This document shows, in pieces, positions 54,190 through 63,186 of a stretch of 64,000 nucleotides of DNA; the first letter of the stretch is position 1, and each line of letters begins with the position of its first letter. The translations under genes were made by a program, and so were the position numbers. The DNA comes from Verrucomicrobiota bacterium (GTDB lineage Bacteria; Verrucomicrobiota; Verrucomicrobiia; Limisphaerales; J093): the NCBI GenBank assembly GCA_016716505.1, contig JADJWF010000001.1, positions 372,001-436,000 on the forward strand, written 5' to 3'. The notes under the pieces were generated by a model. The model did no database searches. It was given only the letters and a program-made list of their open reading frames with translations, and was not told where the DNA came from.

Positions 54190-55451
54190 TCACTCGAACC
54201 GCGCCGGCTGCCCGGTCGCCGCCAGCACGGCACGCCATTGAAGACCGGCGGGATCGAGCTGCTTTTGCGTCGTGGCCAGCAGCTCGATGGGGACGTGGAC
54301 GTACTGGTCGTGAATCAGGCCGATCACCAGACCGGTCTTGCCGGCCATCGCGGCATGGACGGCGTTGCGCGCGTAAAAGTCGCAGAGGATCGAGTCCTCG
54401 GCATCGGCCTTGACGCTGCGGATCGAGTAGCTGGGATCAAAATAGCGCATCACGCAAGGGACCCCTTCGGCTTTGAAATACGCCTCGATTCGTTCCCGCA
54501 GATACAGGCCGATGTCCCGCAACTTGACGTTGCCCGAGGCATCACGCTCGGGTTCGAGGTTGCCCAACAGATCCTGGCCCGCCCCTCGGCCACCACGACC
54601 ACGGCGTGCGCCCGGCGGAGCACGCGGCGCTTCAGCGCCGCCAGAAAACCGCGCTCCCCCTCGAGGCGAAACGGCACCTCGGGAACGAGGCAGAAGTTCA
54701 CGTCCTGGCTGGCAATCGTGGCGCCGGCCGCGATGAACCCCGCGTGCCGCCCCATCAGGCGCACGACGCTGATGCCGTTCTGGACGCTGTGCGCTTCCGT
54801 GTGGGCGCAGTCAATCACCTTGCACGCCTCCTCGATGGCGGTGAGGTAGCCGAACGTGCGGGTCACGAAGGGCACGTCGTTGTCAATCGTCTTGGGCACT
54901 CCCACGACCGCCAGCGGATGGCCGCGTTTCCTCGCCTCCTGGAACAACTCGTTGCCGCCGCGCTGGGTGCCGTCGCCACCGATGGTGAAGAGCATGTTCA
55001 CGCCGCGGGCGATCAGGCTCGACACGGCCGTGGCCGTATCCACGGGGCCGCGCGAGGTGCCCAGCACGGTGCCGCCTTCGCGGTGGATGTCGTCCACCAG
55101 TTCGGGCGTCAGCACCAGCGGCTCCCGCGCCCGGGCCGGATCAAGCCCGCGGTAGCCGTCACGGAACCCCAGCACTTCCTTGACCCCGTAACCGTGGTGG
55201 AGTTCGTGAAAGATCGAGCGAATGACGTTATTCATGCCCGGGCAGAGCCCGCCGCACGTGATGATGCCGGCGCGAACTTCCGGGGGGTTGAAGAAGAGCT
55301 GGGCGCGCGGCCCGGCGAGTTCAAAGCTCAATTCTTCCGCGGTCAACTCGCCCGAGCGTTGGACGAGCCGGTGGGGCACCCGCGCGTCATCGGGAACCGG
55401 GTGGGCAATGGGCGAGGGATAACGGGCATCGCCGAGCGTGGTGATGGTCAT
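54190..55451 (-). CDS. pfkA: 6-phosphofructokinase (one-base frameshift)
   Basis: Glycolytic kinase of about 420 residues when repaired. The N-terminal part carries AGIITCGGLCPGMNNVIRSI, FRDGYRGL, TIGGDGTQRGGNEL, VGVPKTIDNDVPFVTRTFGY and VRLMGRHAGFIAAG, which are the catalytic and phosphate motifs. The sequence leaves frame at the C4 run 54582-54585; adding one C restores VVVAEGAGQDLLGNLEPE and the C-terminal part with RYFDPSYSIRSVKADAEDSI. A Gly in GGDG suggests ATP use, while the Lys of PKTIDND is the PPi/plant-like residue, so the phosphoryl donor is not certain. The break is probably a sequencing error. It lies 74 bases before holB on the same strand. Confidence 0.9.
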
Positions 55452-55973
55452 GGCAGCTCAAGAGTCTTGTGATTTCCGCGCGACGATGGCGATGGCGGTC
55501 CTGCACTGGTGCCGTCGGGCGCGATGTTGCCGGTTCGCATGGCCGGACCGGCGAGGCGAACGGTACAAGTGCGCTTGCGGGAGCCAAGGAGGAAGCTGCG
55601 ACCGGCGGGGTCCGGCGGCGGACCACTCCTGGTGGCAGCTATCGTTCCGGGGTCTGTTGGCCACCCGCGGCAGGGGACGCGGGCAGAGGGCTTGTCCCCA
55701 GTTCTGGTGACTGGTCCGGACCGGCCTTCGCGGTACCTTAGCCGCGTTGTGACCGACGTCCGTTCACCCATGGCAAGGTTCCGAGCCTGTCAGCAGCGGG
55801 CAGTCAGCGAAGGCGTCGGGGGACAATTTCAGGTGGTTGTGATGGCCACCGCGTGATCGTTCAAATTTGTTGTTGTTTCCGACAGAGCGGCCGGGCGAAA
55901 GCCCGGCCGTCCTGTTTGGTGGCCGGTCGGTTTCCTTGCGGGGGAGTTTCGGTGTTCCTACCTTCGGCGGCGA
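55452..55973. other. Gap between pfkA and ubiE
   Basis: This 522-base gap lies upstream of both divergent genes and so should hold their promoters; none is obvious by eye. No gene can be supported in it. A hairpin lies at 55888-55909. Confidence 0.4.
55888..55909. other. 9-bp stem with GAAA tetraloop
   Basis: CGGCCGGGC pairs perfectly with GCCCGGCCG around a GAAA loop. It lies about 65 bases upstream of the ubiE start and is followed by the weak T-rich GTCCTGTTTGG. It could be a terminator for leftward-approaching transcription, a leader hairpin, or a structured RNA feature. Confidence 0.4.
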
Positions 55974-56717
55974 GTGGGCAATGTTTTCTTCCAGCCGGGC
56001 AAGGGGCGGGCGGCGGGCGTGCGGGACCTCTTCGGCGGCATCGCGAAACGCTACGATTTTCTCAACGACCTCCAGAGCTTTGGGTTGCATCGCTGGTGGA
56101 AGCGTCGCCTGGTCAAGCTCGCCGCCCCCGGACCGGGGAAGGTCATGCTGGACCTCTGTTGCGGCACCGGTGACGTCACGTTCCGGCTGGCTGCCGCCGG
56201 CGCCGCAGTCGTGGGGGTGGACTTCAGCGAACCCATGTTGGCGGTTGCCCGGCAGCGCCGGCGGGCTCGGGGGCCGGACGCGAAGGTCGTTTTCGTTCAG
56301 GGCGATGCGCTGCACATTCCCTTCGCGGACGACACGTTTGACGCAGTAACCATCAGCTACGGTTTGCGGAATCTCGCCGGCGTGGCGGACGGACTGCGCG
56401 AGATGTGGCGGGTCGCCAAGCCGGGCGGACGGCTGTTGGTGCTGGATTTCGGCAAGCCGGACCGGCCGTGGTGGCGCTCGGTCTATTTTGCCTACCTGCG
56501 CTGGCTGGTGCCGGTGTTTGGCCGGGTCTTCGCGCGCAACTCGGAGGCCTACGCGTACATCCTCGAATCATTGCAGCATTATCCCGCGCAGCGCGGGGTG
56601 GCGAGGCTGATGCAGGAACTGCCCGCGCGTGACGTGCGCGTGTTCAACCTGCTGGGCGGCGTGATGGCCATCAACCAAGCGATCAAGCTCCCGGCCTCGC
56701 GACGTTCTCCGGCCTGA
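55974..56717 (+). CDS. ubiE: Ubiquinone/menaquinone biosynthesis C-methyltransferase
   Basis: SAM-dependent methyltransferase of 247 residues that methylates demethylmenaquinone (MenG) or the ubiquinone precursor (UbiE). The SAM site is LDLCCGTGDVTFRLAAAG, followed by VVGVDFSEPMLAVA, and the characteristic DAVTISYGLRNLAGVADGLR and KPGGRLLVLDFGKPDRP. The C-terminal GRVFARNSEAYAYILESLQH and VMAINQAIK complete the family pattern. The start GTG 55974 gives MGNVFFQPGKGRAAGVRDLF. Which quinone is made cannot be told here. Confidence 0.94.
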   Translation: MGNVFFQPGKGRAAGVRDLFGGIAKRYDFLNDLQSFGLHRWWKRRLVKLAAPGPGKVMLDLCCGTGDVTFRLAAAGAAVVGVDFSEPMLAVARQRRRARGPDAKVVFVQGDALHIPFADDTFDAVTISYGLRNLAGVADGLREMWRVAKPGGRLLVLDFGKPDRPWWRSVYFAYLRWLVPVFGRVFARNSEAYAYILESLQHYPAQRGVARLMQELPARDVRVFNLLGGVMAINQAIKLPASRRSPA

Positions 56718-57000
56718 CGGCGCGGCAGGGTAAGTGTCTCCGGGAAGGCCAGTCGGGGAAAGCCACGACCTGAAATCCGGGCGGATCACCAGTCGGCTCC
56801 TTTGCCCTCTGCGCAGTGATGAGCCGGGAAGATTCGGATGGCGTTGCCGCATCCGGGATTTCTCCTGCGGTGGTCGGGGTTGAGTTGCCTTCCGCGTCAT
56901 CGGCGTTTGCCAGGTTGGGGCTGGTGGCAGCGGGTTCCGGGCGTGGCCTGCGCTTGGTGGAGACTCAACGGACTCAAGGTCGCGAACACCGCCAAAAACG

Positions 57001-57066
57001 CCGCCGCTGCCCAACAGAGTATTTTTGAAAGCCACTCTGCCCGGAAAACCCGCCGTTGGGCGGAAA
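57001..57066. other. Candidate structured element in convergent intergenic region
   Basis: GCCCAA (57009-57014) and CAGAGT (57015-57020) can pair with ACTCTG (57034-57039) and TTGGGC (57056-57061), giving two stacked helices around a T-rich loop and an asymmetric bulge CCCGGAAAACCCGCC. It lies between ubiE and the isomerase-like gene, which converge. The rest of the 412-base gap (56718-57129) holds no gene I can support. Confidence 0.35.
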
Positions 57067-57129
57067 CGTGGGCGTTGACGAGGTGGGCAACTGATCAAAG
57101 AGCGATCAGCGGGACCTTGTCGGCGTTTG

Positions 57130-57945
57130 CTACGGAGTAAACGCCGCCCGCAGGCAGGCAAGGCTGCGGGTGGCAATGACCTCCGGCCCCTCGTCGAAGT
57201 TGAAGACCTCGACCGACACGAAGCCGTCGTATCCCACCTCGCGCAACGCCGCGGCGATGGGCTTGAAGTCCATGTCGCCGAAGCCCGGGCCCTTCAGGTT
57301 CGGATCGTTGGCGTGGAAATAAGCGAAGTGCGGCCACGAGTCCCGGATGATCTGCGGGATGGGTTTCGCCTCTGAAGACATGGCCTTGACATCGAGGATG
57401 ATTTTGAGCGCCGGCGAGTTGAGTTCGCGGGTCAGGCGGATGGCGTCCTCAGCAGTATTGATGAAGTTCGTCTCCACCGGCGCCAACGGTTCCAGACAGA
57501 TCGTCACGCCCCGGTCTTCGGCGCGCTTCACGGCGTCGCGGAATACCTCCAAGGTCCACTGACGGCCATCCGCGACGGTGACACCGTCAAGCAGGCTCCG
57601 CTGTTTGGGCGAGCCCACAACGATGAATCGCCCTCCCAGGTCGGCGCAAAAATCGGTGAGGTCCACGAAATAGCGGGCGGTTCGCCGGCGGACGGATGCG
57701 TCCGGATGCGTCAGGTACAGGCCCTCCGTTTTTACGAGGACCCAGTGAATGCCCGAGATCGCGAGCCCCGCGCGGGCAGCGGATTCGCGGATGCGTTGGC
57801 GCTCCGGCGCGGCGATTTCCGTGACATGATTGGCGATGGTGAACGGCGCGATTTCGACCGCGTCGTAACCGGTCCGGGCGGCGAAAGCGAAGGTGTCGTC
57901 CAGTTTCCAGCTTTGGAAGATCTCGTTGCAGATGGCGAACTTCAT
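57130..57945 (-). CDS. Sugar phosphate isomerase/epimerase family (xylose-isomerase-like TIM barrel)
   Basis: Cytoplasmic TIM-barrel protein of 271 residues. It opens with MKFAICNEIFQSWKLDDTFA, then AARTGYDAVEIAPFTI; barrel strands continue through GVTICLEPLAPVETNFINTA, LKIILDVKAMSSEAKPIPQI, HFAYFHANDPNLKGPGFGDM and GYDGFVSVEVF. Likely metal ligands are Glu in CLEPL, Asp in ILDVK, His in YFHAND and Glu in SVEVF. The family includes sugar and inosose isomerases and epimerases; the substrate is unknown. The stop is convergent with ubiE. It starts 28 bases after the sufT stop on the same strand and is probably co-transcribed. Confidence 0.9.
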   Translation of the reverse strand: MKFAICNEIFQSWKLDDTFAFAARTGYDAVEIAPFTIANHVTEIAAPERQRIRESAARAGLAISGIHWVLVKTEGLYLTHPDASVRRRTARYFVDLTDFCADLGGRFIVVGSPKQRSLLDGVTVADGRQWTLEVFRDAVKRAEDRGVTICLEPLAPVETNFINTAEDAIRLTRELNSPALKIILDVKAMSSEAKPIPQIIRDSWPHFAYFHANDPNLKGPGFGDMDFKPIAAALREVGYDGFVSVEVFNFDEGPEVIATRSLACLRAAFTP

Positions 57946-57973
57946 TGGGGGATGGTGGACGGCGGGCGGGCCG

Positions 57974-58525
57974 CTACTCGATTCCCAGCCGGCGCTTGCC
58001 TTCCGGGCTGATCATGCTGGGGTGCCAGGGCGGATCCCAGACCATCTCCACCGTGGCGGATGCCACGCCGGGCAGAGCGGCGATGCGGTCGCGCGCGTTC
58101 TGGGCGATGACTGGTCCCATGCCGCAACCCTGAGTGGTGAGGGTCATTTTGACGGCCACGTTGGCCGTGCCGGCGTCGGTCCGCTCGATTGCCAGGTCGT
58201 ACACCAGGCCGAGGTCAACGATGTTGACCGGGATTTCCGGGTCGTAGCACTCGCGCAGGGCGTCCCAAACCATCTGCTCGCTCAAGGGGTCGCCGGGTTG
58301 CGGACGCGACTTCATGTCCCCGGCGGTGAAGGGCTCCAGCCCGAGGGCGTCCGCGTCCTGGCCGGCGATTTGGAACAGGCCATCGAGGGCGCGCACCGTC
58401 AACGAGCCGCCCAAATTCTGCGTGATTTCCACCACGGTGCCCGCTGGCAGTACCACTGTGTTGCCTGCCGGGATCTGGACAGCCGGACAATCGCGCTCGA
58501 GATCTACCGAAATGCCAGGTTGCAT
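57974..58525 (-). CDS. sufT: Putative Fe-S cluster assembly protein SufT
   Basis: Cytoplasmic protein of 183 residues. The N-terminal half matches the SufT-specific region (RDCPAVQIPAGNTVVLPAGT, then VVEITQNLGGSLTVRALDGL and GQDADALG). The C-terminal half is a MIP18/DUF59 domain (VWDALRECYDPEIPVNIVDL, GLVYDLAIE, and VKMTLTTQGCGMGPVIAQNA with the conserved Cys). SufT helps Fe-S maturation under high demand. Here it is not with the suf operon but in front of the isomerase-like gene. ATG 58525 gives MQPGISVDLER; the frame upstream lacks conservation. Confidence 0.85.
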   Translation of the reverse strand: MQPGISVDLERDCPAVQIPAGNTVVLPAGTVVEITQNLGGSLTVRALDGLFQIAGQDADALGLEPFTAGDMKSRPQPGDPLSEQMVWDALRECYDPEIPVNIVDLGLVYDLAIERTDAGTANVAVKMTLTTQGCGMGPVIAQNARDRIAALPGVASATVEMVWDPPWHPSMISPEGKRRLGIE

Positions 58526-58586
58526 GGCGGCAAGGTAGCGACCGGGCCCGGATTGGCAACGCCGCGCCACAGCGCGGGCCGTCAGG

Positions 58587-59447
58587 TCAGATGTACAGGG
58601 CGAACTCGAGATCGCGCAGGGCGACGCTCATGAACGGATAGCGTTTGGCCGGTTCCCGTTCGATGCACTTGAGGATGATGCGTTCCACGGCCACCGGAAT
58701 GTCGGGGTTGATTTCCCGCGGTCGGCGAAAGTCAAGGTCCCGGTCCAACTGCCGGCGGAGGACCTCGTCCGGCGAATCGCCCGGGAAGGGTTTTTCGAAG
58801 GTCAGCAGTTCGTAGGCGGCGACGCCAAAAGCGAAGATGTCGGCGCGATGATCCACCGGCTCCCGCAGAAGTTGTTCGGGCGACATGTAAGTCGGCGTGC
58901 CGGGGTTCTTGTCGAGTTTCTTCGGGACTTCCGGTTTGGGGAGGGCGAGATCGAAGTCCACCAGGCGCACGTTGCCGTTGCGGCTCACGAGGACGTTTTC
59001 CGGCTTGAAATCCAGGTGCATGAAGCCGCTTTCATGGACGTGCTCCAGCGCCTTGCCCATGTCGATGAGAATGTTCCCCACGTACTCCTGCAGCACGGGA
59101 TCGTTTTGAGCCATGAGCAGCTTGAGGTTGGCGCCCTCGACGTACTCCATCGCCAGGTAAAGCGAACCGTCAATCTTGCCGTGCCCCAGGTAGCCGATGA
59201 TGAAGTCGTGGTTGTGGATGCGGGACAGCACCTCGCAACCGGTCTGAAACCGTTTGCGCGTCGTGAAATCGAAGAAGCTTTCCGAGTGCAGCAACCGGAT
59301 GGCGATGACGCGTTTTTCGGCGTCGGTGGCCAGCCAGATGTCGGCCATGCCGCCGCTGTTGATCAGCTCGTGCAGGTGATACGGCCCGAACGGGCCGGGT
59401 TCCCGGCGCGAGCCCGCGGCAGGTGGTTTGCGGCCAAAGCCAAACAT
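58587..59447 (-). CDS. Hanks-type Ser/Thr protein kinase with altered VAIK and DFG motifs
   Basis: Soluble kinase-fold protein of 286 residues, about the size of a bare kinase domain. Most landmarks are present: a Gly-rich loop INSGGMADIWLA (30-40), HLDFKPENVLV (144-154, catalytic loop with Asp146, Lys148, Asn151), the APE-like MSPEQLL and the closing helices (VERIILKCIEREPAKRYPFM). The usual ATP-anchoring Lys of VAIK is Arg51 (VIAIRLL), and DFG is DFD at 164-166. Such proteins are either atypical kinases or pseudokinases. No transmembrane or sensor domain follows. It lies 34 bases before the DUF2723 gene's end on the same strand. Confidence 0.88.
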   Translation of the reverse strand: MFGFGRKPPAAGSRREPGPFGPYHLHELINSGGMADIWLATDAEKRVIAIRLLHSESFFDFTTRKRFQTGCEVLSRIHNHDFIIGYLGHGKIDGSLYLAMEYVEGANLKLLMAQNDPVLQEYVGNILIDMGKALEHVHESGFMHLDFKPENVLVSRNGNVRLVDFDLALPKPEVPKKLDKNPGTPTYMSPEQLLREPVDHRADIFAFGVAAYELLTFEKPFPGDSPDEVLRRQLDRDLDFRRPREINPDIPVAVERIILKCIEREPAKRYPFMSVALRDLEFALYI

Positions 59448-59481
59448 GTCTCCACTTCAGAGGGACGCGGGGAGGCTGCGG

Positions 59482-62400
59482 TTACTTCGGCGCCACGAGC
59501 CGGAGGAATTCGGGGTTTGCCCGGAGGCCCTCGAAGCGGGGATCGCCCGCAGCCAGGGACTGCAGGTTGGTGGCGCCGGGTTCGGCTGCCAGGCGCGCCT
59601 GACTCAGACTGATGGCCTTGGTCAGCGAGGCAAGCGCCTCGGCCGTCCTCCCGTTGGCCGCCTGCGCGCCGGCAAGGTCATACCAAAGCTCGGGCGTGTC
59701 CGGAATCACCTGAACCAGCCTGGCCAACGCCGCCTCCGAGCGGGCATATTGGTTCAATTCGACGTAAGCCTTGGCCACCGAGAGCAGGGTGGTGGCGTCC
59801 GCGTTCGGGCGCGCGACGAGGTCGTCGAGGATGCGGAACGCATCGTTCGACCGCTGGAAGGCGAGGTAGTTGCCGACCAGGTTGAACGCGAGTTTCAGGT
59901 CGTTGGAGTTTCGCTGGTACTCCAACTCCATCTGGGACACCAGCCCTTGCGCCTGGGCGGCGCCCGCGAGGCTCTTCTTCATGCGCTCAAGCTGTTCCGC
60001 CAGGAGATATGCGTAGGAACCCGGCTCGTCAAACTTGCGGGCCGTCTGCGCCAGCGCCAGGGCGTCATCCACCCGGTTGACACTGATCAGCAGGTTGGCG
60101 AAACGGCTCAGGGTTTCCGGGCTGTACGGGCAGAAGGCGAACGCCTGTTTGAAAGCGAATTCCGCCTCGCGCAGGACGCGGTCGGATTCCTCGACGGTCT
60201 TGGGGCGCAGGTCGGGCGGGCAATCCGGTCCGAGCCGCCAGGCGTACATGCCGGCGATGGCGTTGCGGAGCTTCGAGAAGGACTTCTGCGCGTCACTGTC
60301 GCGGACGAATTTGGGGTCCCCCGTGTACCCGCGCAGATTGCCCCGGCGGTACACCCTTTCCACGAAGGCGCAGATTTCCGGAATCGGCGTATCGTAGGTG
60401 ATCCAGTTGCCGCAAAGCCGCTCCGTGTAGCGCGTCCAGAACTCGTGATCCCGCCGGACGATCTCCTCGGTGATTTCCCGCACTGGCTCACGGTTGATCT
60501 TCATGATGATCCCGAACGGCGTGAGATGCGGGAACATCCAATCGAGCGGGAAACTCTCCTCGACAAAGAATTCGTGGCCCGGGTTCCGGTCAAAGATCAC
60601 CTTCGTGAGCAGGGCGTTGATGGACATGACCGCCACCTGCCCGGTTACTTGGGCGCGCCCGTCAGGCGTCAGAATCACGTTCTCGCCGTATTTGAGTTGT
60701 CGCGGCTCGTTCGGAAACATTTCGTCGTGCGCTTTGCGGCGCGCGGCATCCGTGACGTATTGGTAATAGCAGTTGTTGAGATCCTCGGGCGTCGGGCAGT
60801 AAATCTCTTTCGGCGGATAAACCCCCTCCCGTCGGCGACGGTCCTCAACCCGCTGGCCGAAAGCCATCAGGGCATCATCGAACGGGCGAACCACATTCGT
60901 GAAGCTGCCGATGAACCGCGCAAGCGTGTTGGTGCGGTGCCATTCTCCCGCCAGCTTCTTCTTCCGATCCTTGCCGCTGAGGGCGAGATTCTGCGCCCAC
61001 AGCACCATGTCGCGCAGGAAGGGCGGGTCCACCTGGGTGCTGCGGTTGTAGTGGGCGCGGATGTAGTTGAGGTAGGTGGCGTCCGCCAGCGCGTTCTGAG
61101 TGATGATGTACACGTCGCGCCGGTCGAATTTCGGGTCCCGGCGGTCTTCCGGATCCACGAAGCTCTCGGCGAAGATCATGTACGTCGGGCAGAACCGGCC
61201 GGGGTCTGTGCCGCCAAACAGTACCGCGTCCCGGGTCATCTCCGGGTACAGATCAAACGGCGGCGTGAACATGTCGTGCCCGAACCAGAAGCCAAAGAGG
61301 TGACCACGCTGCTCGTTTTCCGCCCAGTGAGACACGATGGAAAACAACGGGATGGCCGCAAAAAACCCGAGCACCAAGCCGGGTCGAATCACCTCGCGCT
61401 GCAGGAGGATGGTCGCGACGAAGCCCACGACCAGCAGGAGTACGAAGATCGCCGCCACGATCGAATAGACCGGCGCGGTGAAGTAGAGATTGGATAATGT
61501 GCTGGCCAGCCCGCCGAAGAACGCGCTCAACCCGGTGATGCCGGCCGCCGGATCGGCATGGATCTCCTGGACTTCCGCTCCCAGCCAGTACAAAGCCAGC
61601 GCCGCCGCGGCCGCCCCGCCATACAACGCCCACTCCCTCACCCGTTCATAGTGGGTCAGGAGCATCGCGCCCAGCAGCGTCAGCCCGAAACCGAGAAACA
61701 TCGCGATGGTGACGTGGGAAGCGGCGAAGAAGACCTTGGTCAGGTCGCGGCTCTGCCGGTCCGTGGTGGGGTTCAGCAGAATCAGCAACAGAAAGGCCAG
61801 GCACACATAGATCGCCGTGTTGCCGATGATCCATGCCCGTTCCCGCTTCGCGAGCACGCGGAGGAACAGGAAGGGCACGATGGCCATGACAAGGAAGACG
61901 ATGTGGAATTCGTCCGCCGCCCCCTGGAAGTACATCCAGATCTGCTGCAGGAACTTCAACGGCTCCTCGAGAATGTTGGTGGGGTTGGTCTTCTCGTACT
62001 GGCCGCGCGTGAAGGCGTGGACGAAGCCGTCCCAGGTGCGTGGGTAGCCCCAATTCATCGGCGGGTTCGTCGAGGAAAAGATGGGCATCAGAAAGTAGAA
62101 CGACGCGCCGGCAATCCAGCAGAGGAAGGTCCAGATCACCGGCGGCCATTCGTCGGTAACCCGGCCGGTGTGATGCAGCAGATAGGCAAAGCCGGCGATC
62201 GAGCCCAGCCCCACTGCGTGGAAGATCATCAGGAGCGGCTTGTTTTGATCGAAGGCCGTAAGCACATCCATGCCGATCAAAACCACGCCGAACAGGTAGA
62301 AGATCGAGTTCACCATCAGCGCGTTCCGACCCAGGCTCGGCCGAACCAGGGCGATCAGCACCTCCAGGCCCATGGCGGCGACAATCAACGTCTGGTGGTT

Positions 62401-63069
62401 GTTGAAACAGATGCCGAACAGGAAGCCGGCGATGTACAGGTACCGGTAGTGCGTGGGCCGGAACGTCCAGCACAGCAGGCAGACGAGCACCCCCACGTAA
62501 GACAGCACGCTCAACGTATAGACCTCGACGATGATGGCCTGGCTCCAGATGAACCCGTTGAAGCCGATCATCAACGCCGCGACCAGGCCGGACACGAAGC
62601 ACAATTCATCCTCCCACAACCGCTTGATGTTCTTCAGGTCCGGGATGCTTTCGAGGATCATGCTCGACCCGCGAGACACGATCAGCCCCAGCAGGCCGTT
62701 GGCGAGCGCCGCCGCCACCGCCGACGAGACCGCAACGCGGAAGGCCACGTTCGAAAACGGGATCAGCACCGTGAAGAGCCACGTGTACACCGTCCACACC
62801 GGATACCCCGGCGCGTGGGGAACGCCGAGGTAGTAGGACCCCACGGCCAGTTCCCCGCTGTCCTCGAGCGTGAGATCGGGGGCGAGCGTGATCAGGTAGG
62901 CAATCAGCGTGACGGCCGTCGTGATTCCGAAGGTCAGCCAGTCCACGCGGCGGAAGATCGGCGTCGGGGCGGACTGGTTCTCCGGCGCTGGCGGGCGGGC
63001 GGACGGCTTCCCCCCGCCCCCAGGGGCGGCGGGCGAGGGTTGGGCCGTCCGTTTCTTGTCGTTGCTCAT
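59482..63069 (-). CDS. DUF2723 membrane protein with C-terminal TPR repeats
   Basis: Large integral membrane protein of 1195 residues. The N-terminal half has about 13 predicted transmembrane helices and begins with a Pro-rich cytoplasmic leader, then DWLTFGITTAVTLIAYLITL, APDLTLEDSGELAVGSYYLG and GVPHAPGYPVWTVYTW; the DSGE and HAPGYP motifs are the DUF2723 signature, related to protein O-mannosyltransferase-like (GT-C) enzymes. A large soluble domain (about residues 610-930) precedes TPR-like helices in the last 250 residues. The DSGE acidic pair near the first loop fits a GT-C catalytic site. The substrate is unknown; a glycan-to-protein transfer at the periplasmic face is inference. Confidence 0.88.
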   Translation of the reverse strand: MSNDKKRTAQPSPAAPGGGGKPSARPPAPENQSAPTPIFRRVDWLTFGITTAVTLIAYLITLAPDLTLEDSGELAVGSYYLGVPHAPGYPVWTVYTWLFTVLIPFSNVAFRVAVSSAVAAALANGLLGLIVSRGSSMILESIPDLKNIKRLWEDELCFVSGLVAALMIGFNGFIWSQAIIVEVYTLSVLSYVGVLVCLLCWTFRPTHYRYLYIAGFLFGICFNNHQTLIVAAMGLEVLIALVRPSLGRNALMVNSIFYLFGVVLIGMDVLTAFDQNKPLLMIFHAVGLGSIAGFAYLLHHTGRVTDEWPPVIWTFLCWIAGASFYFLMPIFSSTNPPMNWGYPRTWDGFVHAFTRGQYEKTNPTNILEEPLKFLQQIWMYFQGAADEFHIVFLVMAIVPFLFLRVLAKRERAWIIGNTAIYVCLAFLLLILLNPTTDRQSRDLTKVFFAASHVTIAMFLGFGLTLLGAMLLTHYERVREWALYGGAAAAALALYWLGAEVQEIHADPAAGITGLSAFFGGLASTLSNLYFTAPVYSIVAAIFVLLLVVGFVATILLQREVIRPGLVLGFFAAIPLFSIVSHWAENEQRGHLFGFWFGHDMFTPPFDLYPEMTRDAVLFGGTDPGRFCPTYMIFAESFVDPEDRRDPKFDRRDVYIITQNALADATYLNYIRAHYNRSTQVDPPFLRDMVLWAQNLALSGKDRKKKLAGEWHRTNTLARFIGSFTNVVRPFDDALMAFGQRVEDRRRREGVYPPKEIYCPTPEDLNNCYYQYVTDAARRKAHDEMFPNEPRQLKYGENVILTPDGRAQVTGQVAVMSINALLTKVIFDRNPGHEFFVEESFPLDWMFPHLTPFGIIMKINREPVREITEEIVRRDHEFWTRYTERLCGNWITYDTPIPEICAFVERVYRRGNLRGYTGDPKFVRDSDAQKSFSKLRNAIAGMYAWRLGPDCPPDLRPKTVEESDRVLREAEFAFKQAFAFCPYSPETLSRFANLLISVNRVDDALALAQTARKFDEPGSYAYLLAEQLERMKKSLAGAAQAQGLVSQMELEYQRNSNDLKLAFNLVGNYLAFQRSNDAFRILDDLVARPNADATTLLSVAKAYVELNQYARSEAALARLVQVIPDTPELWYDLAGAQAANGRTAEALASLTKAISLSQARLAAEPGATNLQSLAAGDPRFEGLRANPEFLRLVAPK

Positions 63070-63186
63070 GACATCAGGCGACTGGCTTGGCCCGGATCAG
63101 CGGGCCCGAAAAGCGGGATACTTGAACGACGGATGCCGCGGTTTGTCCATCCGAATGTCGTGCGGTCGCGGGGGAAGCCGCGCCGT

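Noticed and set aside
59428..61497. 689-residue open frame on the plus strand
   Set aside because: It is antisense to the DUF2723 gene and has the Arg/Gly/His-rich composition of a GC-rich shadow frame. No domain is recognisable.
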